Origin: Flavobacterium sp.
Lineage (GTDB): Bacteria; Bacteroidota; Bacteroidia; Flavobacteriales; Flavobacteriaceae
Direction: 5' to 3'
Length of the DNA: 11,901 nucleotides
Assembly: GCF_003525665.1 (NCBI RefSeq)
Contig: NZ_DQDX01000132.1
Location: 1 to 11,901 of the forward strand
This document shows positions 4,836-11,901 of the stretch, piece by piece. The notes beneath the pieces are model-generated. The model was not told where the DNA came from and did no database searches. It saw only the letters and a list, made by a program, of their open reading frames with translations. Every line of letters begins with the position of its first letter. Position 1 is the first letter of the stretch. A program made the position numbers and the translations under genes.

Positions 4836-7016
4836 TTATAAAACTAGAAGTCCGAATTCTCTTAAAGTAGCTATTGGTTTAGAATACCAAAACAATTCGA
4901 AGTCTTCAAATTGTGATTCAAAATCGGATTTTAATTGTGAAAAAGTGCTTTTAGAATCACCATAAACAGCAACTTGTTCTAATGCCGAAACCAACCATTT
5001 GCCTTTATCTTCTTCTAATGAAATGTCAAACGATTCGGTTTTATCATGAAACGACAATTTCATCATGTTCCAAGAGTTTCCTTTTTTAGATTTTGTAAAG
5101 CTTTCAGTAATGGGCTTTCCTCCTATCCAAACTACTTTTGCAGAAGATTTTATGTTGAAATCGGGTTCTTTTTCCAAACAAGAAATAATATAATCAGACG
5201 GAATTTTAGTATTCGGAATTTTGAAATCAAACCAATCTTGCAAGTCATAATCAAAGCAAATTCCGTGCATGTAATTGAACAACGATTTCTTTAATCCGAA
5301 GCTGAATTTGTCGTGATCGATTCCGGTTTTATCTTTAAAATTGATGTCGTTATTGGCAAAAGTAATTTCGTTTTGCTCTGGAATAACACCAAATTCCTCT
5401 GGAAACATTCCAACTGGAGAATGCGCTGTCATTGCAAATTGATGCCAAAAACCACTCTGTAAAACGCCGAGTTCAAATAATTGGCGCACCATTTCTAAAC
5501 TATCAATCGTTTCTTGAACCGTTTGCGTCGGATATCCATACATTAAATAAGCATGAACCATAATTCCAGATTCGGTGAAATTTCTGGTTACTTGAGCAAC
5601 TTGTTCTACGGTTACGCCTTTTTTAATTAACTCCAAAAGACGATCTGATGCTACTTCCAATCCGCCAGAAACGGCAATACAACCAGAAGCTTTCAGTAAA
5701 ACACACAAATCAGATGTAAAACTTTTCTCAAATCGGATGTTCGTCCACCAAGAAACCACTAATTTTCGTTTGATGATTTCCAAAGCAACTTCGCGCATTA
5801 AAGCTGGCGGCGCGGCTTCGTCAACAAAATGGAATCCGTTTTCGCCAGTTTGAGCAATTAATTCCTCCATTCTATCTACTAAAATTTTAGCGGCGATGGG
5901 TTCGTATAATTTGATATAATCGAGAGAAATATCACAAAAAGTACATTTTCCCCAATAACATCCGTGCGCCATTGTTAGTTTATTCCAGCGACCATCGCTC
6001 CACAAACTGTGCATTGGATTGGCAATTTCTATCACCGAAATATAGTTTTGAAGTTGCAAATCGGAATAATCTGGAGTTCCAACTTCGCTTTGTTTATAAT
6101 CGGGTTTTGTAGTGTTATTTACGTAAGTTACTTCGTTGTTTTGTAAAAGGAAAGTTCGTTTAAACTCTTTGGAATTTGGAATTTGAACATTGGAATTTAA
6201 TAATTCTAAAGGTAATTCGCCATCATCCAAAGTTATGAAATCGAAAAATTCAAAAACGCGTTTATCCTTTAATTCACGTAGTTCGGTATTTGGAAAACCG
6301 CCGCCCATTGCGATTTTAATTTCTGGAAAATGAGTTTTTATAAATTGCGCACTTCTAAAAGCACTATACAAATTACCTGGAAATGGCACAGAAAAACAAA
6401 TCAATTTAGGTTGGACTTCTTCTACTCTTTCTTTCAGAATTCTGAGTGTGATTTTATCGATATAGGTTGGATCGTTTTGCAAATTAGAATATAATTCGTC
6501 AAACGAGTTGGCACTTCTACCCAAACGTTCTGCATAACGACTGAAACCAAAATTTTCATCGACACATTCTACAATAAAATCGGATAAATCTTCTAGATAT
6601 AATGTGGCTAAATGTTTAGCTTTATCTTGCATTCCCATGGTTCCAAAAGCCCATTCCATATCGTCTAACTGTGAAAATCGGGAAGCTTCCGGAAGGAAAT
6701 TACCACTGCATATTTGTCTAGCTAAACTTGGATTTTTCCCTTGTAGAAAACCAATTACAGCATCGATTGTTTTTATGTAATCTTCTTTGAGCGAATAAAT
6801 TCTTTCTAGGTTGTGGGTTGTAGGTTGTAGATTGTAGGTTGAAAACATTGCTGTTAAACCTTCTTTGGAAAACAATTCTAAAATCACTTCAATTCCCAAA
6901 TCCATTTGAAAAGATGAAATGTTTTTAGTGTTTAAAAAACCTTTAATATACGCCGTTGCTGGATAAGGAGTATTCAGTTGGGTAAATGGTGGCGTTATTA
7001 AGAGGATATCTTTCAA
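4836..7016 (-). CDS. B12-binding-type radical SAM protein
   Basis: About 726 residues from a TTG start at 7016. The start gives MKDILLITPPFTQLNTPYPA, a natural beginning for the Rossmann-like cobalamin-binding domain, and a perfect -7 element lies just upstream. The N-terminal ~330 residues look like a B12-binding domain (LICFSVPFPGNLYSAFRSA, then AMGGGFPNTELR and DFITLDDGELPLELL). The radical SAM core follows, with cysteines 353, 358 and 361 in HGCYWGKCTFCD: a CX4CX2C spacing, one residue longer than canonical CX3CX2C. Later core motifs include FVDEAAPP, VSGGLEVASDRLL and HAYLMYGYPTQT. The last ~170 residues are an accessory region I cannot assign. The enzyme would cleave S-adenosylmethionine at a [4Fe-4S] cluster; no substrate can be named and no pathway partner is adjacent. 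Two heptamer tandem repeats are embedded in frame (about residues 59-70 and 272-283). It is transcribed divergently from the secreted-protein gene. Confidence 0.88.
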   Translation of the reverse strand: MKDILLITPPFTQLNTPYPATAYIKGFLNTKNISSFQMDLGIEVILELFSKEGLTAMFSTYNLQPTTHNLERIYSLKEDYIKTIDAVIGFLQGKNPSLARQICSGNFLPEASRFSQLDDMEWAFGTMGMQDKAKHLATLYLEDLSDFIVECVDENFGFSRYAERLGRSANSFDELYSNLQNDPTYIDKITLRILKERVEEVQPKLICFSVPFPGNLYSAFRSAQFIKTHFPEIKIAMGGGFPNTELRELKDKRVFEFFDFITLDDGELPLELLNSNVQIPNSKEFKRTFLLQNNEVTYVNNTTKPDYKQSEVGTPDYSDLQLQNYISVIEIANPMHSLWSDGRWNKLTMAHGCYWGKCTFCDISLDYIKLYEPIAAKILVDRMEELIAQTGENGFHFVDEAAPPALMREVALEIIKRKLVVSWWTNIRFEKSFTSDLCVLLKASGCIAVSGGLEVASDRLLELIKKGVTVEQVAQVTRNFTESGIMVHAYLMYGYPTQTVQETIDSLEMVRQLFELGVLQSGFWHQFAMTAHSPVGMFPEEFGVIPEQNEITFANNDINFKDKTGIDHDKFSFGLKKSLFNYMHGICFDYDLQDWFDFKIPNTKIPSDYIISCLEKEPDFNIKSSAKVVWIGGKPITESFTKSKKGNSWNMMKLSFHDKTESFDISLEEDKGKWLVSALEQVAVYGDSKSTFSQLKSDFESQFEDFELFWYSKPIATLREFGLLVL
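6169..6203. repeat. Heptamer tandem repeat inside radical SAM gene (TTGGAAT type)
   Basis: Successive heptamers read TTGGAAT, TTGGAAT, TTGAACA, TTGGAAT and a degenerate TTAATAA. They encode part of LLNSNVQIPNSKEFKR, a polar, low-complexity loop just after the LDDGELPLEL motif of the B12-binding-like domain. A period of seven is not a multiple of three, but the frame is kept. Confidence 0.7.
6808..6842. repeat. Heptamer tandem repeat inside radical SAM gene (AGGTTGT type)
   Basis: Five consecutive heptamers read AGGTTGT, GGGTTGT, AGGTTGT, AGATTGT, AGGTTGA. On the coding strand they give the peptide STYNLQPTTHNLE, the sequence expected from ACCTACA-type heptamers read through all three frames. 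They lie between ELFSKEGLTAMF and RIYSLKED in the N-terminal domain, so a loop insertion is likely. Confidence 0.85.
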
Positions 7017-7034
7017 TGTAAATGATTTGTTTTG

Positions 7035-7042
7035 CAAAAGTA
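7035..7042 (-). promoter_or_regulatory. -7 element for radical SAM gene
   Basis: On the minus strand this reads TACTTTTG, a perfect TAnnTTTG match, 18 bases before the proposed TTG start at 7016. A minus-strand TTTG at 7068-7071 could be the -33 box, but the 25-base spacing is longer than usual. Its position argues against a start at the upstream TTG (7070), which would lie above the promoter. Confidence 0.55.
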
Positions 7043-7088
7043 CGCTAAATTTAAAATTAAAATAATTCAAAAATCGATTTTAGCTTTA

Positions 7089-7096
7089 TATATTTG
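7089..7096 (+). promoter_or_regulatory. -7 element for secreted-protein gene
   Basis: TATATTTG perfectly matches TAnnTTTG and ends 20 bases before the ATG at 7117, leaving a short leader. No good TTTG box is seen at the -33 position. It faces away from the minus-strand element at 7035-7042, so the two divergent genes share about 46 bp of upstream DNA. Confidence 0.55.
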
Positions 7097-7116
7097 CTAA
7101 TAACAAATTAATTCTA

Positions 7117-10100
7117 ATGAGAAAACTTTACTTTTTTATTATTCTTACCTTCTCTATAAATTTATTGGCTCAAAAAAACAGTTCCTCTATTGGTTTCATT
7201 GAAAACAAAGGTCAAATTGTAGATCAAAAAGGTAGAAAAAACAGCTCTGTAAAATATCTTTTGAATACAAATGGATTGAATGTTCAATTAAAACAAAATG
7301 GATTTTCTTATGATGTTTATGAAACTGAAAAACATCCAAAAAAGAATAATAAAGTTGAAAATTACTCTCTATCACAGATAAAACCATCATTAGAACCAGA
7401 ATATACGATAGATTATAATTTTCATAGAATTGATATTGATTTTATAAACTCCAACCAAAATGTTAAACTAATCGCTGAGGAAAAGACTAAAGATTATGAT
7501 AATTATTATAATGTTATCCATGCCCCAAATGGAATTCTAGAAGTATACAAATTTAAAAAAGTTACTTATAAAAATATTTATAATAATATAGACGTTGTCT
7601 TTTTTATTCCTGAGGACATCACTAAACCAGTAGAGTATAATTTTATTGTAAATGAAGGAGGAAAAATATCTGACATTCAGTTACAATTTAGTGGTGCTAA
7701 AACAGAATTAGTTGAAAATAAAATTAAGATGAAGGTTCGTTTTGGACAAATGCAGGAAACGATTCCGATGAGTTGGATTGAAAATGGAAATTCTAAAGAA
7801 CTAATTGAAATTAATTACAAAAGAACAGGTAAAAATACATACGGCTTTCAATCGTATAGAAATATGTCCAATAAAAAGATTATAATAGATCCAGTTCCGA
7901 TAAGACTTTGGGGAACTTACTATGGCGGATCTGGATTTGAAAGTGCTGGTTCTGTTGAAGTGGATTCTAATAACAATGTGTTAATTTCGGGATTTACAGG
8001 AAGTAATTCAAACATTGCAACTGCAGGAACATATCAATCAAACTTCCTTGGAGGAGCAGATTTTATTGCAAAATTAGACACAAATGGAGTTAGACTTTGG
8101 GGTTCATATTATCCATTTCCAACTTCCACAATGAAAATTGATGGAATTGATAATATTTATCTAACTGGCTATACATTATATGAAGAACCAAGTATACCGT
8201 CTGTTGGATGTTTTCAAAGTGTAAAAAGCACATATAATGATGGGTTTTTAATAAAATTAAATAGTCAAGGTTTTAAAGAATGGGGAACCTATTATGGCGG
8301 AAACGAAAATGATTATGCTCAATCTATTTGTTTTGATAGTTTTAATAACGTATACATGGTAGGTGAAACTGTCAGTACGAATTTTTTTTCAACATCAGGA
8401 GCACATCAATTAAACAATAACTCAAATTATAATCGTTCTGATGCATTTATTGCAAAATTCAATCCCAATGGACAACGAATATGGGGTACATTTTATGGAG
8501 GACAACAAAGTGATGGCTTTTTTGATATCAACATTTCAGATGATGGTTTTATATATGCTTGTGGAACACAAAATAGCATTACTAATATAGCAACACCAGG
8601 AAGTTATCAAGAAACATCGGATGGAACAGCAGGAGGAATGATTGTAAAATTTGATCTAAATGGACAAAGAATTTGGGGTACTTATTTCTCCAATAGTACA
8701 TCTTTATTTAGATCTGTTATCAAAGGAGATAATTTATATTTAGTAGGTAGAACAATTAACACTAACAGTATTGCCACGCCAGGCAGTTGGTTTGAAACAT
8801 TACAGCCAATTCCATCTGGCGCCGTTCTTTTTGGAACTCAAAATAGTTTTATAATAAACTTTAATGTAAATACACAAACCAAAAATTGGGGAACGTATTT
8901 TATAGAACAAATAATTGGAATCGCTGTTAATACTAATAATGAGTTTTATTTTGCTGGTTATACTGGTGTTAATAGCGGTATAACAACTCCAGATAGTTAT
9001 ATGCCAACTAAAAATTCATACTCTAAAGTATATTTAGTAAAATTAGGCGCTAACGGCCAGAGAATATGGGGAACCTATTATGGTGGCAATTTAGGTGAAC
9101 AACTTGGTTTTATAGATATTGATGATAATAATGATATTTATTTATTCGGAAATGTAAATGGTAGTACGACAGGAATCGCAACAGCAGATGCTCACCAAAC
9201 AACTCTAGGTTCAAATCCAGATACTTTTTTAGTAAAATTTAGAGACTGTGTTTCATCTACTTTAGCATCGTCTAATTCTCCAATTTGTATTGGAAATAAT
9301 TTAAATTTAACAGCATCTGGTGGAACAAATTACTCTTGGACAGGTCCAAATGGTTTTTCATCAACTTTGCAAAACCCTCAAATAACAAATGCCACAGCTG
9401 CAAATTCAGGTGATTATACTTGTGTAATAACTGGAACTGGTGGTTGTGATGGTTCAAACACGATCTCAATTGTTGTAGGCGATTCAAGTAAACCAATACC
9501 AAACATAGCAAATCTACCAGATATAAACGGTAATTGCACTGTAATCGTTTCAACAATTCCGACCGCTACAGATAATTGCTCTGGAACAGTTACTGGAACA
9601 ACGACAGATCCATTAACCTATTCATTACCTGGAACCTATACTATAAATTGGAATTACAATGATGGAAATGGAAATATTGAAACTCAAACTCAAAATATAA
9701 TAATAAGTCCTGTAGCACTTCCAACGGCAACATCGCCACAAACATTCTGTATTCAACAAAATGCAACTGTAAACGATATTATAATTTCTGGTACAAATAT
9801 CAACTGGTATAACTCGTCAACAGCTGGAAATTTACTTTCTAATGCAACTATTTTAGTTGATGGAACCACTTATTATGCATCACAAACCATCAACGGTTGT
9901 GAAAGTTTGAGAGTTCCTGTGACAATTTCAATTCAGAATACTCCTATTCCAACAGGAAATGCTAGTCAAGAATTTTGTGCTACTTCTAGTCCAACATTAA
10001 GTGACGTCAGTGTTTCTGGAACCGCAATAAATTGGTACGCAAACAATTCAGGTACGACTATTTTACCGAATTCAACTTTACTAGTTGACGGAACAACCTA

Positions 10101-11133
10101 TTTTGCAACGCAAACTATTAACGGATGTGAAAGTGTAGGTAGATTAATGATAAATGTATCTTTGATAAATACTTTAAATGCCAATGATTACTCGCAATCG
10201 TTTTGTGATGATTTAAATGATGGTTCAGAAAATATAAACTTATCTAATTATAATTCGAATTTTGTTGCTTCAACTTCTGGAATGACTTTCACCTATTATT
10301 CCTCATTAAACGGTGCAGAAAATCAACTTGCAAGTCAGCAATTAAATTCAAATTATAGCTTGTCAGTTGGTTCAACGATTGTATATGTTAGATTAGATTC
10401 TACTAATGGTTGCCACCAAATTGTAAACTTAAACCTATCATTATTCCAAAAACCTATTATTTCAATTGATGACGTAATGCCAATTTGTCAAGCAACATCT
10501 ATTACAGTAAATGCTGGTTCTGGTTTTAACAGTTACCTTTGGTCGACTGGAGCAACAACCCAATCAATTTCAATTTCAAATCCTGGAACTTATTCTGTAA
10601 CCGTTACTAAAAATTACGGAACTCTAATCTGTTCTTCTACAAAATCATTTAATGTTGTTGCATCGCAAGTAGCTACAATTGCATCAATTGACACGCAAGA
10701 TTGGACCGATACAGAAAATGTTATCATCGTTTCAACAACAATTAATGACAACTTTCAGTATTCTTTGGATGGAGTTAACTATCAAGTAAGTAATACTTTT
10801 AGTGGTTTAACAAGCGGTTTTTACACCGTTTACGTAAAAGACGAATGTGGAATTGTTAATGAAGACGTTGTACTTTTAAATTATCCAAAATTTTTCACAC
10901 CAAATGACGACGGAACAAATGATTATTGGAGAATTAAATTTTCACAATACGAACCTAATTTAACAGTCACAATATTTGATAGATACGGAAAAATTATGAA
11001 AGTTTTAAATCCGAATTCTGTTGGTTGGGACGGAACTTATAATGGTACCAAAGTGATTTCTGATGATTATTGGTTTGTCGTTAAAAGAGAAGACGGAAGA
11101 GAACACCGTGCGCACTTTACACTAAAACGATAA
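7117..11133 (+). CDS. Large T9SS-secreted SBBP beta-propeller / Ig-like surface protein
   Basis: A 1338-residue exported protein. Residues 1-18 are a signal peptide (MRKLYFFIILTFSINLLA). Residues ~19-260 form the N-terminal domain often paired with SBBP repeats in Bacteroidota (GFIENKGQIVDQKG, VKYLL). Seven SBBP units follow, each opening with a WGTYYGG-like motif (Trp 265, 328, 389, 456, 520, 591, 651), consistent with one seven-bladed propeller ending near Cys711. Next come an Ig-like domain (711-785), a HYR-like module (~790-862), two tandem Ig-like repeats of 76 residues (869-1020), further Ig-like/PKD-like segments (1016-1182) and a SprB-like unit (FQYSLDGVNYQVSNTFSGL, ~1212-1250). The end (1255-1338, FFTPNDDGTND to HFTLKR) is the gliding-motility-associated CHU_C domain, the type B sorting signal for T9SS. 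The protein should be surface-anchored or released; adhesion is a likely but unproven role. No enzymatic domain is visible. bshC follows 68 bp downstream on the same strand. Confidence 0.92.
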   Translation: MRKLYFFIILTFSINLLAQKNSSSIGFIENKGQIVDQKGRKNSSVKYLLNTNGLNVQLKQNGFSYDVYETEKHPKKNNKVENYSLSQIKPSLEPEYTIDYNFHRIDIDFINSNQNVKLIAEEKTKDYDNYYNVIHAPNGILEVYKFKKVTYKNIYNNIDVVFFIPEDITKPVEYNFIVNEGGKISDIQLQFSGAKTELVENKIKMKVRFGQMQETIPMSWIENGNSKELIEINYKRTGKNTYGFQSYRNMSNKKIIIDPVPIRLWGTYYGGSGFESAGSVEVDSNNNVLISGFTGSNSNIATAGTYQSNFLGGADFIAKLDTNGVRLWGSYYPFPTSTMKIDGIDNIYLTGYTLYEEPSIPSVGCFQSVKSTYNDGFLIKLNSQGFKEWGTYYGGNENDYAQSICFDSFNNVYMVGETVSTNFFSTSGAHQLNNNSNYNRSDAFIAKFNPNGQRIWGTFYGGQQSDGFFDINISDDGFIYACGTQNSITNIATPGSYQETSDGTAGGMIVKFDLNGQRIWGTYFSNSTSLFRSVIKGDNLYLVGRTINTNSIATPGSWFETLQPIPSGAVLFGTQNSFIINFNVNTQTKNWGTYFIEQIIGIAVNTNNEFYFAGYTGVNSGITTPDSYMPTKNSYSKVYLVKLGANGQRIWGTYYGGNLGEQLGFIDIDDNNDIYLFGNVNGSTTGIATADAHQTTLGSNPDTFLVKFRDCVSSTLASSNSPICIGNNLNLTASGGTNYSWTGPNGFSSTLQNPQITNATAANSGDYTCVITGTGGCDGSNTISIVVGDSSKPIPNIANLPDINGNCTVIVSTIPTATDNCSGTVTGTTTDPLTYSLPGTYTINWNYNDGNGNIETQTQNIIISPVALPTATSPQTFCIQQNATVNDIIISGTNINWYNSSTAGNLLSNATILVDGTTYYASQTINGCESLRVPVTISIQNTPIPTGNASQEFCATSSPTLSDVSVSGTAINWYANNSGTTILPNSTLLVDGTTYFATQTINGCESVGRLMINVSLINTLNANDYSQSFCDDLNDGSENINLSNYNSNFVASTSGMTFTYYSSLNGAENQLASQQLNSNYSLSVGSTIVYVRLDSTNGCHQIVNLNLSLFQKPIISIDDVMPICQATSITVNAGSGFNSYLWSTGATTQSISISNPGTYSVTVTKNYGTLICSSTKSFNVVASQVATIASIDTQDWTDTENVIIVSTTINDNFQYSLDGVNYQVSNTFSGLTSGFYTVYVKDECGIVNEDVVLLNYPKFFTPNDDGTNDYWRIKFSQYEPNLTVTIFDRYGKIMKVLNPNSVGWDGTYNGTKVISDDYWFVVKREDGREHRAHFTLKR
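9721..10176 (+). repeat. Tandem 228-bp (76-codon) Ig-like module repeat
   Basis: Two adjacent modules (9721-9948 and 9949-10176) have exactly the same length. They share PT....Q.FC, INWY, LVDGTTYxAxQTINGCES at matching offsets. The DNA has diverged, mostly at third positions, so this is an old duplication kept at the protein level, not a recent one. Confidence 0.8.
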
Positions 11134-11201
11134 ACCTTAATTGAAAGTTAAAGACAACTTTATTAATTCAATTTTAAGTATTTTTACAAAAAAATTATAA
11201 A

Positions 11202-11901
11202 ATGCCAAACGACTGTATAACCTATCAAGATTCGGGATATTTTTCTAAACTAATTGTAGATTATTTAGATCAAAAACCCAATTTGAAATCGTTATACAAT
11301 CGTTTTCCTAATTTAGAGCATTTTAAACTACAAATTGAGGAGAAGAAAGCTGATTTTTCAGATGAAAATCGTCAAATTTTAGTTTCAGAACTAGAGAAAC
11401 AGTATTCTGGTTTTGAAATTTCTGAAGCAAGTTCTAATAACATACAACGATTAAAAGACGCCAATACTTTTGCAATAACTACTGGACATCAGCTGAATTT
11501 ATTTACTGGACCACTTTACTTTATTTACAAAATTGCTTCAACAATAAATCTTTGCAAGCAATTAAAAAACGAATTTCCTGAGCATAATTTTGTTCCTATT
11601 TATTGGATGGCGACAGAAGATCATGACTTTGAAGAAATCAATTATTTTAATTTTAAGGGCAAAAAAGTTAAATGGAACAGAGAAAGTTTTGGACCAGTTG
11701 GTCGACTTTCTACCGAAGGTTTAGCGGAAGTTTTCGAATTATTTTCATCTGAATTAGGAATTGGTTCGAATGCTGATTACTTGAAAGATTTGTTTACAAA
11801 AAGCTACTTAGAACATTCCAATTTAGCCAATGCAACACGATTTTTAGCCAACGAATTGTTTAAAAATGAAGGTTTGGTTATTATTGACGGCGATTCAAGT
11901 G
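11202..11901 (+). CDS. bshC: Bacillithiol biosynthesis cysteine-adding enzyme BshC (3' truncated by window)
   Basis: The first 233 codons are present; the frame runs open off the window end, and the family is usually about 530 residues. BshC adds cysteine to glucosaminyl-malate in the last step of bacillithiol synthesis in the cytoplasm. Recognisable family motifs are TTGHQLNLFTGPLYFIYKI, the nucleotide-binding-like core, and PIYWMATEDHDFEEINYFNF. The N-terminus MPNDCITYQDSGYFSKLIVDYL fits, supporting the ATG at 11202. The gene follows the secreted-protein gene by 68 bp with no strong terminator between. TATTTTTA (11179-11186), one base off TAnnTTTG, may be its own -7 element. No functional link with the preceding gene is evident; BshC is a housekeeping thiol gene in many Bacteroidota. 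Confidence 0.95.
   Translation, partial: MPNDCITYQDSGYFSKLIVDYLDQKPNLKSLYNRFPNLEHFKLQIEEKKADFSDENRQILVSELEKQYSGFEISEASSNNIQRLKDANTFAITTGHQLNLFTGPLYFIYKIASTINLCKQLKNEFPEHNFVPIYWMATEDHDFEEINYFNFKGKKVKWNRESFGPVGRLSTEGLAEVFELFSSELGIGSNADYLKDLFTKSYLEHSNLANATRFLANELFKNEGLVIIDGDSS

Noticed and set aside
6808..6842. CRISPR-like array
   Set aside because: The repeats are contiguous heptamers without spacers and are in frame within a protein gene.
7017..7070. TTG at 7070 as start of the radical SAM protein
   Set aside because: It would place the start above the perfect -7 element at 7035-7042, and the added residues are an A+T-rich translation with no family resemblance.
9721..10176. Recent duplication in the secreted-protein gene
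   Set aside because: The two 228-bp modules agree in protein but differ at many silent positions, so the duplication is old and ordinary for this protein class.
11144..11161. Stem AAAGTT/AACTTT after the secreted-protein gene
   Set aside because: Only six A/T-rich pairs and no T-run follow it; too weak to call a terminator.

Overview
The window looks like chromosome from a member of the Flavobacteriaceae, probably Flavobacterium or a close relative. The pointers are strong A+T richness, weak or absent Shine-Dalgarno sites, promoter elements of the Bacteroidota type (TAnnTTTG), a type IX secretion (T9SS) cargo protein ending in a gliding-motility C-terminal domain, a bacillithiol gene (bshC), and dispersed heptamer and octamer repeats of the kind seen in this family. 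Genus-level placement is inference.

Left edge (1-775): a small two-helix membrane protein gene (55-531) sits between two copies of an unusual repeat. The 3' halves of the two copies match at 20 of 22 bases, 661 bp apart. The full copy (547-683) is a long imperfect inverted repeat whose outer arm, GCACACAAC, is the exact complement of GTTGTGTGC at the start of the unit. This has the layout of an integron-like gene cassette with attC-like ends, although no integrase is visible. It is the most interesting feature of the window. A strong bidirectional terminator (742-774) separates it from the next operon.

Middle left (789-4459, minus strand): a three-gene acyl-CoA carboxylase operon. In transcription order it encodes a biotin carboxyl carrier protein, a biotin carboxylase and a carboxyltransferase. 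Together they would carboxylate an acyl-CoA, probably propionyl-CoA to methylmalonyl-CoA. Both gaps inside the operon hold foldable repeats: an octamer-periodic imperfect palindrome (3879-3961) and opposed heptamer arrays (2341-2420).

Middle (4460-4835): an intergenic stretch carrying a decayed plus-strand C-terminus of a T9SS cargo protein with its own terminator, but no gene body.

Middle right (4836-7016, minus strand): a B12-binding-type radical SAM protein, probably starting at TTG. Two short heptamer tandem repeats lie inside its reading frame. It is transcribed divergently from a 1338-residue secreted protein (7117-11133) with a signal peptide, an N-terminal T9SS-associated domain, seven SBBP beta-propeller units, Ig-like/HYR-like modules and a type B sorting domain. 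The two genes share a 100-bp region with two facing -7 elements.

Right edge (11202-end): the 5' part of bshC, the cysteine-adding enzyme of bacillithiol synthesis, cut by the window end.
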